Assembly (NCBI GenBank): GCA_021292165.1
Contig: CM037880.1
Location: 181,991,085 to 182,055,084 of the forward strand
Reading direction: 5' to 3'
Length of the DNA: 64,000 bases
Source of the DNA: Shinisaurus crocodilurus
Taxonomy: Eukaryota; Chordata; Lepidosauria; Squamata; Shinisauridae
Shown here: in pieces, positions 53,210 through 63,654 of the stretch
How the letters are laid out: every line of letters begins with the position of its first letter
How positions within the stretch are numbered: position 1 is the stretch's first letter
Translations under genes and position numbers: made by a program
The notes under the pieces: model-generated
Databases searched by the model: none
Seen by the model: the letters and a program-made list of their open reading frames with translations, nothing else
What the model was told of the DNA's origin: nothing

Positions 53210-54784
53210 TTACTCAAAACCACAATAACAGAAGCTCAGATAGAATGTATACCACAGGTTAGGAAAGGTAGCACCAGCCAAGTCAAAGAGGTCACCAGCA
53301 TGGTTAACGAGAAGCGTCAAGGAAGCTATTAGAGAAAAGAAGGGTTCCTTCAGGAAATGGAAGTCTTGCCCAAATGAGGAAAACAAAAGGGAGCACAAGC
53401 TTGCACAAAGGAGATGCAAGCAGACAATAAGAGATGCAAAAAAGCATTTTAAGGAACATATTGCTAACAACATCAAGGCCAACAATAAATAATTCTTTAA
53501 TTATATCAGAAACAGGAAACCAGCTAGGGAGGCAGTTAGACTGTTGGGTGATAATGGAGTTAAACAAGTACTAAAGGAAGATATGGAGATTACGGAGAAG
53601 CTGAATGAATTCTTTTCATATGTCTTCACTGTAGAAGATATAGGACAGATACCTGTGCCTGAACTGATGTTTTCAGGAAGGGAGTCTGAGGAACTGAGGC
53701 AAATAGTGGTGACAAAAGATGAAGTTCTCAGCCTTATTGACAAAGTGAAAGTTAATAAATCACTGGGCCCAGATGGTATCCATCCTAGAGTTCTTAAAGA
53801 ACTCAAATATGAAATTGCTGATCTTCTAACAAAAATATGTAACATGTCCCTAAGATCAGCCTCTGTACCAGAGGACTGGAGAATGGTCAATGTAACACCA
53901 ATTTTTAAAGAAGGATCCAGTGGGGATCCAGGAAATTACAGGCTGGTTAGCTTAACGTCTGTTCCAGGTAAATTGGTTGAAAGCATTATTAAAGAAAAAA
54001 CCAGTAAGCATATAGAAGGACAAGCCCTGCTGAGAAATAATCAACATGGTTTCTGCAGAGGTAAGTCCTGTCTCACTAAACTTTTAGAGTTCTTTGAGAG
54101 TGTCAGTAAACATATGGATGGGGTGATCCAGTAGATATTGTTTACTTGGACTTCCAAAAGGCTTTTGACAAAGTCCCTCACCAAAGACTCCTGAGCAAAT
54201 TTAGCAGTCATGGAATAAGAGGGGAGGTCCACTTATGGATCAGTAACTGGTTAAAGAACAGGAAGCAGAGGGTAGGAATAAATGGTAAATTCTCCCAATG
54301 GTGGAATGTAAACAGTGGGGTCCCACAGGGATCAGTATTCGGACCAATGCTTTTCAATTTATTCATAAATAATCTGGAATTAGGAGTGAGCAGTGAAGTG
54401 GTTTGCTGGTTTGCTGATGACACCAAATTATTTAGGGTGGTTAAAACAAAAAGGGATTGTGAGGAGCTCCAAAAGGATCTCTCCAAACTGGGAGAATGGG
54501 CATCAAAATGGCAAATGCTGTTCATTGTAAGCAAGTGTAAAGTGATACACATTGGGATGAAAAATCCCAACTTCAAATATAATCTGATGGGATCTGAACT
54601 AGCGGTGGCTGACCAAGAAAGAGACCTTGGGGTTGTGGTGGACGGCTCAATGAAAATGTCGATTCAGTATGCAGCTGCTGTGAAAAAGGCAAACTCTATG
54701 TTCGACATAATTAGGGAAGGAATTGAAAATAAAACTGCCAAGTTCATACTGCCCTTATGCAAATCTATAGTACGACATACTTAG
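53210..54784 (+). pseudogene. CR1 ORF2 linker, reverse transcriptase and C-terminus
   Basis: 53544-54134: VNKSLGPDGIHPRVLKEL, PEDWRMVNVTPIFKEG, GNYRLVSLTSVPGKLVE, NQHGFCRGKSCLTKLLEF. A TAG at ~54133, then 54146-54784: LDFQKAFDKVPHQRLLSKF, NSGVPQGSVFGPMLFNLFIN, catalytic CWFADDTKLFRVV (FADD), KWQMLFIVSKCKVIHIG, ERDLGVVVDGSMKM. The order and motifs are those of CR1 ORF2. Only a few lesions, so middle-aged. Confidence 0.9.
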
Positions 54785-54966
54785 AATACTGGTCACCGCA
54801 CCAAAAAAAGGACATTGTAGAGTTGGAAAAAGTGCAGAAAAGGACAACTAAAATGATCAAGGGGCTGGAGCAATTCCCCTAAGAGGAAAGGTTGCAACAT
54901 CTGGGATTGTTTAGCTCAGAAAAAAGGTGAGTAAGGGAGACATGATAGAGGTATACAAAATTATGC

Positions 54967-55430
54967 ATGTTGTGGAGAAAGTGGACAGGGAGAAATTTAT
55001 CCCTCCCTCATAATACTAGAACCCAAAGGGGTCATCCCATGAAGTTGATTGGTGGGAGGGTCAGGACAGATAAAAGGAAGTACTTCTTCACACAGCGCAT
55101 AGTTAAACTATGGAATTCACTTCCACAAGATGTAGTGATGGCCACCAATTTGGACAGCTTTAAAAGGGGATTGGACAAATTCCTGGAAGAGAAGGCTATC
55201 AATGGCTACTAGTCCTGATGACTATATGCTACTTCCAGGATCCGAGGCAGTATGCCTATCTGCACCAGTTGCTGGGGAACATGGGCAGGAGGGTGCTGTT
55301 GCACTCACATCCTGCTTGTGGATTTCATGTGGGCAGCTGCGTGAACAGCTGCCCACTGCGTGAACAGAATGCTAGACCAGATGGACCCTTGGTCTGATCC
55401 AGCATGGCTCTTCTTATGTTCTTATGAGGG
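54967..55430 (+). repeat. CR1 3' region
   Basis: GGTCATCCCATGAAGTTGAT, GGAAGTACTTCTTCACACAG, GGCTATCAATGGCTACTAGT, GGTCTGATCCAGCATGGCTC. A small local duplication (AGCTGCGTGAACAGCTGCCC / CTGCGTGAACAG) lies at 55335-55372. The 81-codon frame (54967-55212) is the C-terminal tail of ORF2. Confidence 0.8.
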
Positions 55431-55439
55431 ATTCCATCA

Positions 55440-56840
55440 TACCAATGTAGCACATTAATTCTCTTGTATTTTTTTAAATCAGAAAAAAAAAATCAGGAGG
55501 CTGCCATTCTCATCCACAGTGATCCTCCACCATCTTTTTCACCTGTATTCCTCCAAACGCACAATTTAAAAAACACTGTCCGGGGCTTCCCTGCCCAGCT
55601 GTGCAAGAAAGTTCATTTTTCCAGTGAACAGGTAATGCACAGGCAGCATGATCATTAGCCCTGCAGCAAGTCTGTACCCTACCTATTCTGTGGGAAAACA
55701 ATATTGCTGTGCCCATATGGGATTGAGATTACAATGTTAGTATAGTGTTGCCTGGAATGGCCCTGGTAGTTAAACATCACACCAAGTTAATTACATATTC
55801 AGTATACATGTGGTGTGTGCTTGGTTGCTAGGTTTTTTTCTCTTCTCTCCTTTTACTTGTAGGATCCTCTCTTCTTTTTTTCCTTTCTCTCGTGTGTTTT
55901 TTTTTTTTAGTTCACCGCAAAAATAAGCTCAGTTCTGGGAACAGAATTTCTGCAGCTGTTGCATTTATTCAGTACAGTCCTCATCCATTCCCTGTCCATG
56001 CAGAGATTATGGGTTTATACTCCTACACCGTTCCTGGGATAATGACATAAACTCTAAGTGTAAATGTGGACTATCTAATTTTAGTCAAGCAGCAGTAAAT
56101 TCTCCTGCAGGAAATGCATGTCGTTTTCCTATGAGAAGAAAACAAAGCAACAGGGCATGTACATCTCAGGCGAGCCCTTTTTGCTAACCCAGGGGACCCA
56201 TGACAGCAAGTGGTGCATAAAGAAGCTCACATTTCTTTAGCTACAGCATCTCTTCTCCCTGGATTAATTGCTGGATACAGATTATTTCTCAATGGCACAG
56301 CTGTGCCCAAGTTAAATTCTGGGAAACAGCTTAGGTTTCTAATAGCCGACACATTTAACACTGGAAATGTAGACCAAACGTAGGGTTGGGCACAGTGATA
56401 AAATGTCAGCATATTGGTTAAACTCCTTTAAAAAAAAATAATAATCCCTTTTTTCATTAATAGGTATTGACATGCTTTGAAATTCAGTATCTACCAGTAG
56501 GGATGATACAATGTTGGATATTATGGTTCCAAATTTAGTCCAAGAATGGGGGGGGGGGGGGACGGCTACCAACTAAAACTGGTTGTTGTTGTTGTTGTTT
56601 TAGTGCTGGCATTGAATTTAGCCTCCATATTCAGCATCCATAGTCATAAAATCCCTATGTTGTGGCTCTAATTAATAAGCTAACATATCCTAATATTATA
56701 ATATTTAATTTAACATAATGCAGAGCAACTCCAAGTTTAATTTTTAAGTTGGATAGTTTGTGGTCAGTCATATGGCATCGATAGTAATCCTAATGAATTC
56801 CATCTCACAGCATTAGAGTGCACATTAAAGTTAAATTGGT
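55440..56840. other. Unique AT-rich intronic stretch
   Basis: Contains a 13-base G run near 56550 and (GTT)n at 56582-56600. No element or gene recognised. Confidence 0.45.
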
Positions 56841-56842
56841 TA

Positions 56843-57092
56843 CAGTCATGCCTTGGATTGAGAGCATAATTCGTTCCGGAAACGTGCTTGTAATCCAAAA
56901 CACTCTTATATCAAAACGAAATCCCCCCAAAAAAATTTGTACAGAGATTTTTAATTTAAGCCGTACTACAGTACTTGTATTGCAAGACGTCGCTTGTATA
57001 TCAAGTAAAAAAAAATTAAATAAATATTTAAAAATTTGCTTGTCTTGCAAAACGCTCTCAAACCAAGTTACTTGCAATCCAAGGTATTACTG
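56843..57092 (-). repeat. pogo/Tigger-like MITE, copy 3 (250 bp)
   Basis: CAGTCATGCCTTGGATTG...CAATCCAAGGTATTACTG, flanked by TA on both sides (56841-56842, 57093-57094). Opposite orientation to copy 2. The shared minus-frame peptide QVTWFESVLQDKQ is a by-product. Confidence 0.9.
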
Positions 57093-57094
57093 TA

Positions 57095-57650
57095 CTTTTC
57101 TAAGTGAGGTAGTCCTTCATATGTGCAAAGGGCCAAGGAAAAGATGCTCTTTCCCCTTGCTTAAAAGAAGGATTAAAACACATTTTTGGAAGGAAAAGGA
57201 GGAGTGGCAATGGCAGGGAAAGGTGAATATCTGGCAGATAAGGTGCTTTTCCTTGCTGAATTAAGCTGAGTGGAGGACTCAGAAGACATGAACACTATAA
57301 GTGGCTGTAATCTGCTTTGATGGGTTTAGAAAGTCAACAGCCAAAAATAATACAGGAGATCATTAAACATCAATGTGCAAGAGTTGGGGTCACCAAGATG
57401 TCTGATGCCATGTGCGAGATGTCCTGAAGTAGTCACTGTCCCCAGGTCATGAAACCTGAGGCTGGGTATTGACAAAGAAGCAAAGCTTGTGCGAGCTGTC
57501 TGGAGAGGCTTAGCTAGGCACACGATGAGATTATGTTTGTCAGTTGAAAGAGCAATGTCAAAGAAGCCGGCAACACAGAGCAACGATACCATTTTGAACC
57601 ATAGCAGTCCTTCCATTGGACTTCTAGATACTAAACACAGTGGATTGTAT
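57095..57650. other. Intronic stretch
   Basis: Frame 57326-57616 (-) has no domain. Nothing recognised. Confidence 0.4.
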
Positions 57651-57654
57651 GTAT

Positions 57655-57732
57655 CCAGTGGGTTGTTAGTCTAACTTAAGTCCCATTTCAATGGGACTAC
57701 TCTAAATAGGACTAACGTTGGATACGACCCAT
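57655..57732. repeat. Palindromic MITE, Harbinger-like family C
   Basis: GTGGGTTGTTAGTCTAACTT with AAGTCCCATTT faces AATGGGACTACTCTAAATAG and GACTAACGTTGGATACGACC. Similar to 30246-30360. Confidence 0.6.
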
Positions 57733-57780
57733 TAGTTCCTTTTTGCTCCTCCAAACAATTTTTTTTAAATGATATATACA

Positions 57781-58120
57781 GCACAATCCCACATAAGTTT
57801 ACTCAGATATACAGGCCTGTGGCTTATGCTGGCTCAGCTTGCCTGAGTGTGGAAAGCTAAGCAGGGCCAAGTAATAAGCTGGTTATTACTTGGATGGGAG
57901 ACCCCTCCTCTAGTTTCCTGCATTGAGCAGGGGGTTGGACTCGAAAGCCTTGTAGGCTCCTTCCAACTCTATGATCTATGAAATCTATGAAATAAGCCCC
58001 ACTGTGTTAAATAAGACTCTCCCAGGAAAGGAAGGCTTCCTATTGCAGATTTTGGTGGGGCAGGTTCCACTGAAATCAGTGGCACTTCCTCTGAAGTAAA
58101 CATGTGTAGGATTGGGCTGT
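57781..58120. repeat. Family B palindromic MITE containing a 5S SINE
   Basis: Left GCACAATCCCACATAAGTTT-ACTCAGATATAC; right ...CACTTCCTCTGAAGTAAACA-TGTGTAGGATTGGGCTG-TTA. The 5S SINE (57819-57992) interrupts it. Confidence 0.55.
57819..57992 (+). mobile_element. 5S rRNA-derived SINE with CR1-like tail, copy 5
   Basis: GTGGCTTATGCTGGCTCAGC, AAGCTAAGCAGGGCC, a short extra AAGTAATAAGCTGG, then TTATTACTTGGATGGGAGAC and TTGGACTCGAAAGCCTTGTA, ending CTATGATCTATGAAATCTAT. The insertion of about 14 bp sits between 5S box A and box C. Confidence 0.88.
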
Positions 58121-58139
58121 TAGAAAGCTACCCAAAGTT

Positions 58140-58150
58140 TGTGTGTGTGT

Positions 58151-58182
<32 letters not shown>
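58140..58182. repeat. (TG)n microsatellite
   Basis: About 20 units with one interruption. Confidence 0.95.
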
Positions 58183-58184
<2 letters not shown>

Positions 58185-58708
58185 AAATCTTGGAAACAAA
58201 CTCATGCATAAGAAGTTTAATTACATCGGGGAAGAAGTACGGTATATAGATGCAAAAGCCTTTCCCAACCTGAAGCCCTTCAGATATGTTGGACTACAAG
58301 TCACATCATTCCCAGACAGCATTCCTACTTTGAAGTTCCTTTGCTCCAGAATGCTCAAGCTTTAAGGTTTCATCCTCCCAAGATCATGTAGCTGGGAAGC
58401 TGAAAAGTTTTCCCAGGAACTGGGAGGCAGAAATGTTTCCCTTTGGTTTTTTAATATTGCCATTTAAGATGTCAGATTTGGGTCCATTTGTTGTTTTGTG
58501 TAGAGACTGGGGTGTGTTTGTTCTATGTAGAATACAGAAGGGCATTGCTGGCAAATGATGGCATGTATTACATTGGAAGATGAGCAGGTGCATGAACCTC
58601 TGATGCTGTGAATGACATTATTAGGTCTTGTAGTAGTGTTGCCAGAGCAGACATGGAGACTGAACTGACATCTGGTCCCTGTGTCTGTATCTCTGTTTGT
58701 TGTTGCTG
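58185..58708. other. Intronic stretch with a small MITE piece
   Basis: CCCAACCTGAAGCCCTTCAG-ATATGTTGGACTACAAG at 58264-58302 is a 'ccagatgttggactacaa' MITE arm. Frames up to 134 codons (58464-58868, minus) show no domain. Confidence 0.4.
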
Positions 58709-58984
58709 GTTGTGAAGGACCGCCGCTGGTCCTTTGCGTGATTTCGGAAGTTAACGGGTTAACCAGTACCGAGAAGCTCTGTTTAAGCCAGCGGTCCTCA
58801 ACCTTTTTGGGACCAGGGACCGGGTTCCGTGGAATAAATTTTTCCATGGACCAGGGGGGGTCGCCCACTGCTCACCTCCTGCTGTGCAGCCCGGGTGGCC
58901 CCAGCACATCACTTCCTGGTTCTCTGGTGCTGCTCTTTTAACGTAAATAACATGGTAAAGTACCTTAAAACAGCCGCAATTTGC

Positions 58985-59340
58985 TATTTAGTGAGGCAGC
59001 TGGCTACCAGGAGGAGGGCCTTTTCTGCTGTGGCACCCCAGTTGTGGAATGAGCTCCCCAAAGAGGCTCGCCTGGCTCCTACTTTGTACTCTTTCCAGTG
59101 CCAGGTGAAGACCTTTCTATTCTCCCAGGCATTTTAATCATTTTAATTATTTTAATTTTCTAGTTGTTTTTAACTGTTATTGTAACTGCTGCTGCTAGCT
59201 CTGCTGTTTGTTTTAATCTATGGTTTTAAATTTTATATTTATTTTATATTGTATTTTATGGTTTTAACTGTTGTAAACTGCCCAGAGAGCTTCGGCTATT
59301 GGGCGGTATAAAAATGTATTAAATAAATAAATAAATACAA
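58985..59340 (+). mobile_element. L2 LINE 3' end (ORF2 C-terminus and tail)
   Basis: Encodes RRRAFSAVAPQLWNELPKE and ARLAPTLYSFQCQVKTFLF, the conserved L2 ORF2 C-terminus, then a 3' UTR ending GTAAACTGCCCAGAGAGCTT-CGGCTATTGGGCGGTATAAA-(AATA)n. The coding remnant is open up to its stop near 59137. Nested in the hAT. Confidence 0.88.
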
Positions 59341-59486
59341 GAGGGAATTGCTGCAAGTGATACTGGCCATGGAGAATGTAAGAAAAGCTGCACATGCCAG
59401 ACTTCCCTCTTCCACAAAGGAATAGGAGCTCTATCACTCTTTGCATAGGAGCAGGGACATTGAAAGGAAGGAAGGAAGAAATAAAG

Positions 59487-59618
59487 CAAGGGTGGGCAGA
59501 AAGTTGGTCTCCAGATGTTTTGGACTTCAACTCCCAGCATTCCTGATAATTACCCATGTTGGCAGGGGCTTCTGGGAGATGAAGTCCAAAACATCTGAAG
59601 ATCTACTGCCCACCCTTG
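59487..59618. mobile_element. 132-bp palindromic hAT MITE with perfect TSD
   Basis: TIR CAAGGGTGGGCAG / CTGCCCACCCTTG (13 bp, perfect), inner arms CTCCAGATGTTTTGGACTTC and GAAGTCCAAAACATCTGAAG. TSD AAATAAAG at 59479-59486 and 59619-59626, perfect. Inserted within the 1.95-kb hAT. Confidence 0.92.
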
Positions 59619-59897
59619 AAATAAAGTGTGTGACTGTTTGTATATATACAGAGACAAAACGAACATGGAAATACATACAAACAGGTAAGGAAGAAGCCGG
59701 GAGAAAAAGCATGAGAAGACTAGTATTAATGCAGGATTTTTTGGGAGCCAGATGCTTCTGGGAAGCCAACAACCAGGGTATGACAGTCACAGCAGCCTTG
59801 CTCAACTATTTCTTTTCCAGTAACTGGAACAGAGGTACACTGCCTTTGAAAAAGGAGGTTCCATTATGGCTACTATTCTTTGATTAGTGTGTCTAAT

Positions 59898-59955
59898 CAT
59901 TCACACACACACACACACAATTAGACACACTAATTATCTATCTATCTATCTATGG
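59898..59955. repeat. (AC)n and (CTAT)n microsatellites
   Basis: GTGTCTAAT...(CA)n...ATTAGACAC form a small inverted repeat around the CA tract, followed by (CTAT)n. Confidence 0.85.
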
Positions 59956-61104
59956 CCAGAGTCCTCAAAACATCTTATGGCAACGAATCTCATAAGTTAA
60001 TCATAACTTGGGGCAGAAAAATACGTGGGAGAAGGAAACACAGTCAGATACAAGGTGTAGAGCAGGGCTGAGAAATTGCTCGCAAAGACGCGAAGGAGAA
60101 CGAGGACTTTGCTGCAATAGGAGAAGCGAGGGGGGCTTGCTAAGGACAGGACAGAGAGCAATGACCTATACGGGAATCAAGTCTTCTGTTACCTTCGGCT
60201 GTCCTGGTACCGTGCAACGCTTGGACATGACACTGCAGCAGCTGCCCACCTTCTCCACTGGCAGCTGGTCGACCCCGCGCTGTTACCTGGTCTGGACCCT
60301 CCTTGCTGCCCCGGTGGCCCCGCAGGCGCCGCTGCTGAGATAACCACCTGGGACTGCATGGCCCCTATGGGCAAAGGAGAAGAGGAGGACCAAGGCCTGG
60401 GGACAAGGGTACCATCAAGCATAGCGTCCCTCCGGAAACTGCATCCGCTGCTCGTAGGGCCAGGAGACAGAAATGCGGTGCGCACAAGAGAACGGAGAGG
60501 GGCACGGGGAGGCAGACATCGACGTGCTACTACAACCTTAAATGGGGGTGTTGGAGCTTAAGAGGTCTTGTACAATGACCTCCGGCGAGCATCTCCCGCC
60601 GCTCGTCCCTCTGCTTGCCTCTCGACGAGCATTTTCGTAAAATCGGGCACTGCGGCAGCCGCGCACCGCGCGGCCCAGTTCTTAACAGGCCATGGACCCG
60701 GACCGGTCCGTGGACCAGGGGTTGGGGACCCCTGGTTTAAGCAGTTCCCAGCTAAGCGGATAGCATCCGCTACCAATAGACACTGAACGAAGCTGAAATC
60801 GACTAGCACAGGAATTTGTTTATAACAAGTTTAATGGAGCTTAACAAAGCATACAGATAAGAACTCCACCGTAAACAAGGGGAGTCTATAAAACTTAATG
60901 GAGCGTGCAATTCCAATCCACATCCAGCTAGAAAGAAGCGTTGCAGACAGGCATAGATAGCATTGACCTTAAAAGACCTACGTTACTAGAAAGAGCCTCA
61001 CCGCAAGTTGTCCAAGCTTACAGCGGAGTACCGAGCGCCTGCTCGGGGTGGAGTTTCTTTGTCCTGACCGAAGTCACAGATGGTCCGGTCCGTGCAGTCC
61101 TGCA

Positions 61105-61755
61105 CCTAACTTCCAACAACCTACTGGGGCTTGGTGCCTCTCTTTTACCCCCTCTCCTCACTCCCCCTCCCTTCCTGTTGACAGGTGGAACTGGCTTTTC
61201 CTGCCAGGATCTTGGTGCCCCTGGGTGCTTGAGGGTACTTGGCAGCTCTTTGAGACTGCGGGGGGGGGGGCACTGGGAGGTATGTAGATGTGTCCCATTG
61301 AGGTGAATGCAAATTTAGGCTGATGTAAATGACTGCTCGGAACTGAACTGCCTCTGCCCTAGGCAGAGGTCATGTAGGTGGCAGTGTGTGTGTGTGTATG
61401 TGTGTCTGGTCCGGCTTTCTCTCCACACTGGTGAATAGCTGATTTAGATTGGGGAGGGGGTGTCTGTAAGGAAGTACAGGTCTACCATCCAAGAGTCCTT
61501 GTGCAGTCCATCCAGGCCCCTATTGCATTCCAGTCATCTGCCCACATCACCCAATTCTCTCTTTCTATATATACCGGTATATTTGTAAAAAGAGATCTCA
61601 AAAATAGATTAAAATGCTTCTTACCGGTATATATCCAATATAGCAAATCTAACAAGCTTGTAAGAAATGTATCCTTTAACTATTGGATATGATCTTCAGG
61701 TCCCATTATTTTCACTGGGAGTTGCTTAATTCTGTCAGTCAAACCAGTGGGACTT
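61105..61755. other. Intronic stretch
   Basis: A G run near 61261 and (TG)n at 61387-61402; ACCGGTAT appears twice (61573, 61625). No element recognised. Confidence 0.4.
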
Positions 61756-61758
61756 TAA

Positions 61759-61889
61759 GGGCGCAATCCTATGCATATTTAGACAGAAAAAGGTCCTACA
61801 ACTCCCAGTATGCCCCAGCCAGCATGGCTGGTTGGGACATGCTGGGAGTTGTAGGATTTTTTTCTGTCTAAACATGCATAGATTGTGCC
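61759..61889. repeat. Harbinger-like family A palindromic MITE, best-preserved copy
   Basis: GGGCGCAATCCTATGCATAT...CCTACAACTCCCAGTATGCC faces GACATGCTGGGAGTTGTAGG...AACATGCATAGATTGTGCC. TAA (within TTAA) lies at both sides. Nearly complete palindrome of 131 bp. Confidence 0.8.
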
Positions 61890-62216
61890 TTAAAGAACTT
61901 CAGTTTGTCTGAATTATGCCAATTGGGTGCAGAATTATAGCATATATTTCAGTTAGATTTTAAAATGACAATGATTTAAGATTAATCAAGAGATGGCTTG
62001 AAAGCAACTCCATTTTTTAATTTAAAAAAATTAAAAATCATGTGAGACCATTTTTGTTTATGCCTATGTTTTCAGAAGGGAGAACCATTGAACATTGGGT
62101 AGAACATTGGAGAACTATCTACTTACATTCATTCTGAAGAATAGTGTAACTGTAAAGATACCACTTTTCCTAAAATCTGACCAGTGTTCTCATTTCTAAT
62201 CTAATTTATATACAAA

Positions 62217-62306
62217 GGCTGTAATCTTATACCCACTTACCTGGGATTAAGCTTCATTGAACTCAATGGGAATTACTTCTGAGTAGATATGTATAGGATT
62301 TCACTG
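62217..62306. repeat. Family B palindromic MITE
   Basis: GGCTGTAATCTTATACCCAC, TTACCTGGGATTAAGC, GAACTCAATGGGAATTACTT and GTATAGGATTTCACTG, followed by TAA. Confidence 0.6.
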
Positions 62307-62309
62307 TAA

Positions 62310-62850
62310 ACTATGTTGCACAGTTGATGGGACGTTAACTGCCATTTGTTCACCAGCTGCAAATGTCAGATTAGCAGAGATTTCCCACTGCTTTATCCAT
62401 TTTATGATGTCAAACCAAACCAGCCATGATTATTCTCTCTCTTTCGAAAAGAAAACAAAGACAACTCTCAATATTGGCCACATCAGTTTCCTGCCATTCT
62501 GTCAGTCCTAAAGAACTGAAAGAGTAGAACATTTTGCAGTATGAGGTGGACTCCGTTTCACTTGAAATCTCTCCATCACGATCAATTATGTAAAGCAATC
62601 CTTTGACAGCAATCCCTTTCCCAGATCAGATATGAATACATGCTGCAATTAGTGGATCTATGATGTCCCCCTTCTTGAAACTGCTTCTTCTTTAAATTTA
62701 AAGTTAAGGTGCATATTATCTTTTCAAATATTCCAGTATATGCACACATTTATTCTTTCTCTTCCCATCCAGTCTTACCGTGTTAAACTCAACTCCATTC
62801 TCCTCTTTCCTCCTCTCTTTCCTATACTTCTTCCCTGAGCCCTCGAGAAA
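62310..62850. other. Intronic stretch
   Basis: Nothing recognised. Confidence 0.4.
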
Positions 62851-62859
62851 AATCTTGGG

Positions 62860-63148
62860 CTGAGGAAAAAACTGTGGGCCATGTGAAAATGGGAGAAATA
62901 ATGGGCTTAAGTTACAGGAAGGCAGATTTCAATTGAACATCAGGAAAAACATCCTAACTGTAAGAGCAATCAGACAATAGAACCAGCTGCCTACGGAGGT
63001 GGTGGGCTCTCCATTGCTGGAGCTATTCAAGCAGAGACTGGACAGCCACCTGTCAGGGAGGCTTTGAACTGGATTCCTGCACTGAGTGAGCCAGCAGTTG
63101 GACTCAATGGCCTAAATGGCCCCTTTCCAACTCTATGATTCTATGAAA
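62860..63148 (+). mobile_element. CR1 LINE 3' end, classic subfamily
   Basis: CAATTGAACATCAGGAAAAA, CTAACTGTAAGAGCAATCAG, GGTGGTGGGCTCTCCATTGC, GGACTCAATGGCCTAAATGG and the terminal CTATGATTCTATGA. This tail type (ATTCTATG octamer) differs from the TTCTTATG type at 55.4 kb. It is related to the tail of the 5S SINEs, so two CR1 lineages are present. Confidence 0.9.
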
Positions 63149-63461
63149 TCAGGATTGCCCCTGTTGTCATGTTCCTAACATCCACAAGTTCATTCACAAG
63201 TATTAACAGAGCCCATGTACATGCAGCTGTACACATGATGAAAGGCATTTCCCACTGTTCCCTATTATACAGAGAGAGCCTAAACACTCACAATTGTATA
63301 TATGCAGTTACTCAGACCTTTGGATGAATGCATGGGTGTCAGGAACAGGAATGAAAGACACAATCCTGATCTCCCCCTGCCCCCGTATGTGTTCACTGAA
63401 TATCTACTTAGAACTATACTTATGGGCCATATTTCTATGTCTCATGTGCTGTGTCCATACA

Positions 63462-63650
63462 AGGGTGGCCATTTGTCCTATTTTACAGAGGACAGTCCTC
63501 TGTTTGGCAACCAAGTCCAAGTCTGGTTTAAACATAAAGAACCATAAGGAGGGAGAGCAGGAGACTTGAAGTTTCCCATCAAATGTTTGCATCTGGACAG
63601 CAGACTGAGCAGGCACAGCATCACCTGGTCACATTCTGCCCCAGAATTAT
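63462..63650 (+). repeat. 'gtggccat...gtcctctattt' repeat family, third copy
   Basis: AGGGTGGCCATTTGTCCTAT, CAGAGGACAGTCCTCTGTTT, CCAAGTCTGGTTTAAACATA and AACCATAAGGAGGGAGAGCA match 35368-35755 almost throughout. Confidence 0.65.
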
Positions 63651-63654
63651 GTAT

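Larger units (their letters stand above)
52513..55430 (+). mobile_element. CR1-clade LINE, nearly complete ORF2 and 3' end
   Basis: A ~2.9-kb element 5'-truncated within the endonuclease. It keeps most of EN, the whole RT, the C-terminal region, 3' UTR and an end in TTCTTATGTTCTTATG, the octamer-type terminal repeat of CR1. Other pieces of the same subfamily are at 17490, 33541 and 49395. Damage: frame loss at a G8-9 run (53163), stops near 53196, 53490 and 54134, and a stop at 54782. Confidence 0.9.
58789..60734. mobile_element. hAT-type transposon, 1,946 bp, with nested elements
   Basis: Ends CAGCGGTCCTCAACCTTTTT and CCAGGGGTTGGGGACCCCTG-like (GGTTGGGGACCCCTG). The perfect 8-bp TSD is GTTTAAGC (58781-58788, 60735-60742). 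Subterminal GGGACCAGGGACCGG and CCGGACCGGTCCGTGGACC blocks are typical of a widespread hAT family. An L2 tail and a 132-bp MITE lie inside. The right third (60030-60700) is GC-rich and has no recognisable transposase. Confidence 0.85.
58710..61104 (+). repeat. TG...CA repeat (possible solo LTR), copy 2, split by a hAT
   Basis: Left piece 58710-58788 (TGTGAAGGACCGCCGCTGG ... GTTAACGGGTTAACCAGTAC). Right piece 60735-61104 (GTTTAAGCAGTTCCC ... GAAATCGACTAGCACAGG ... CAGTCCTGCA). Together they match the 428-bp unit at 10882-11309. The hAT at 58789-60734 separates them with a perfect TSD, so the repeat is older than the hAT. Confidence 0.7.
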
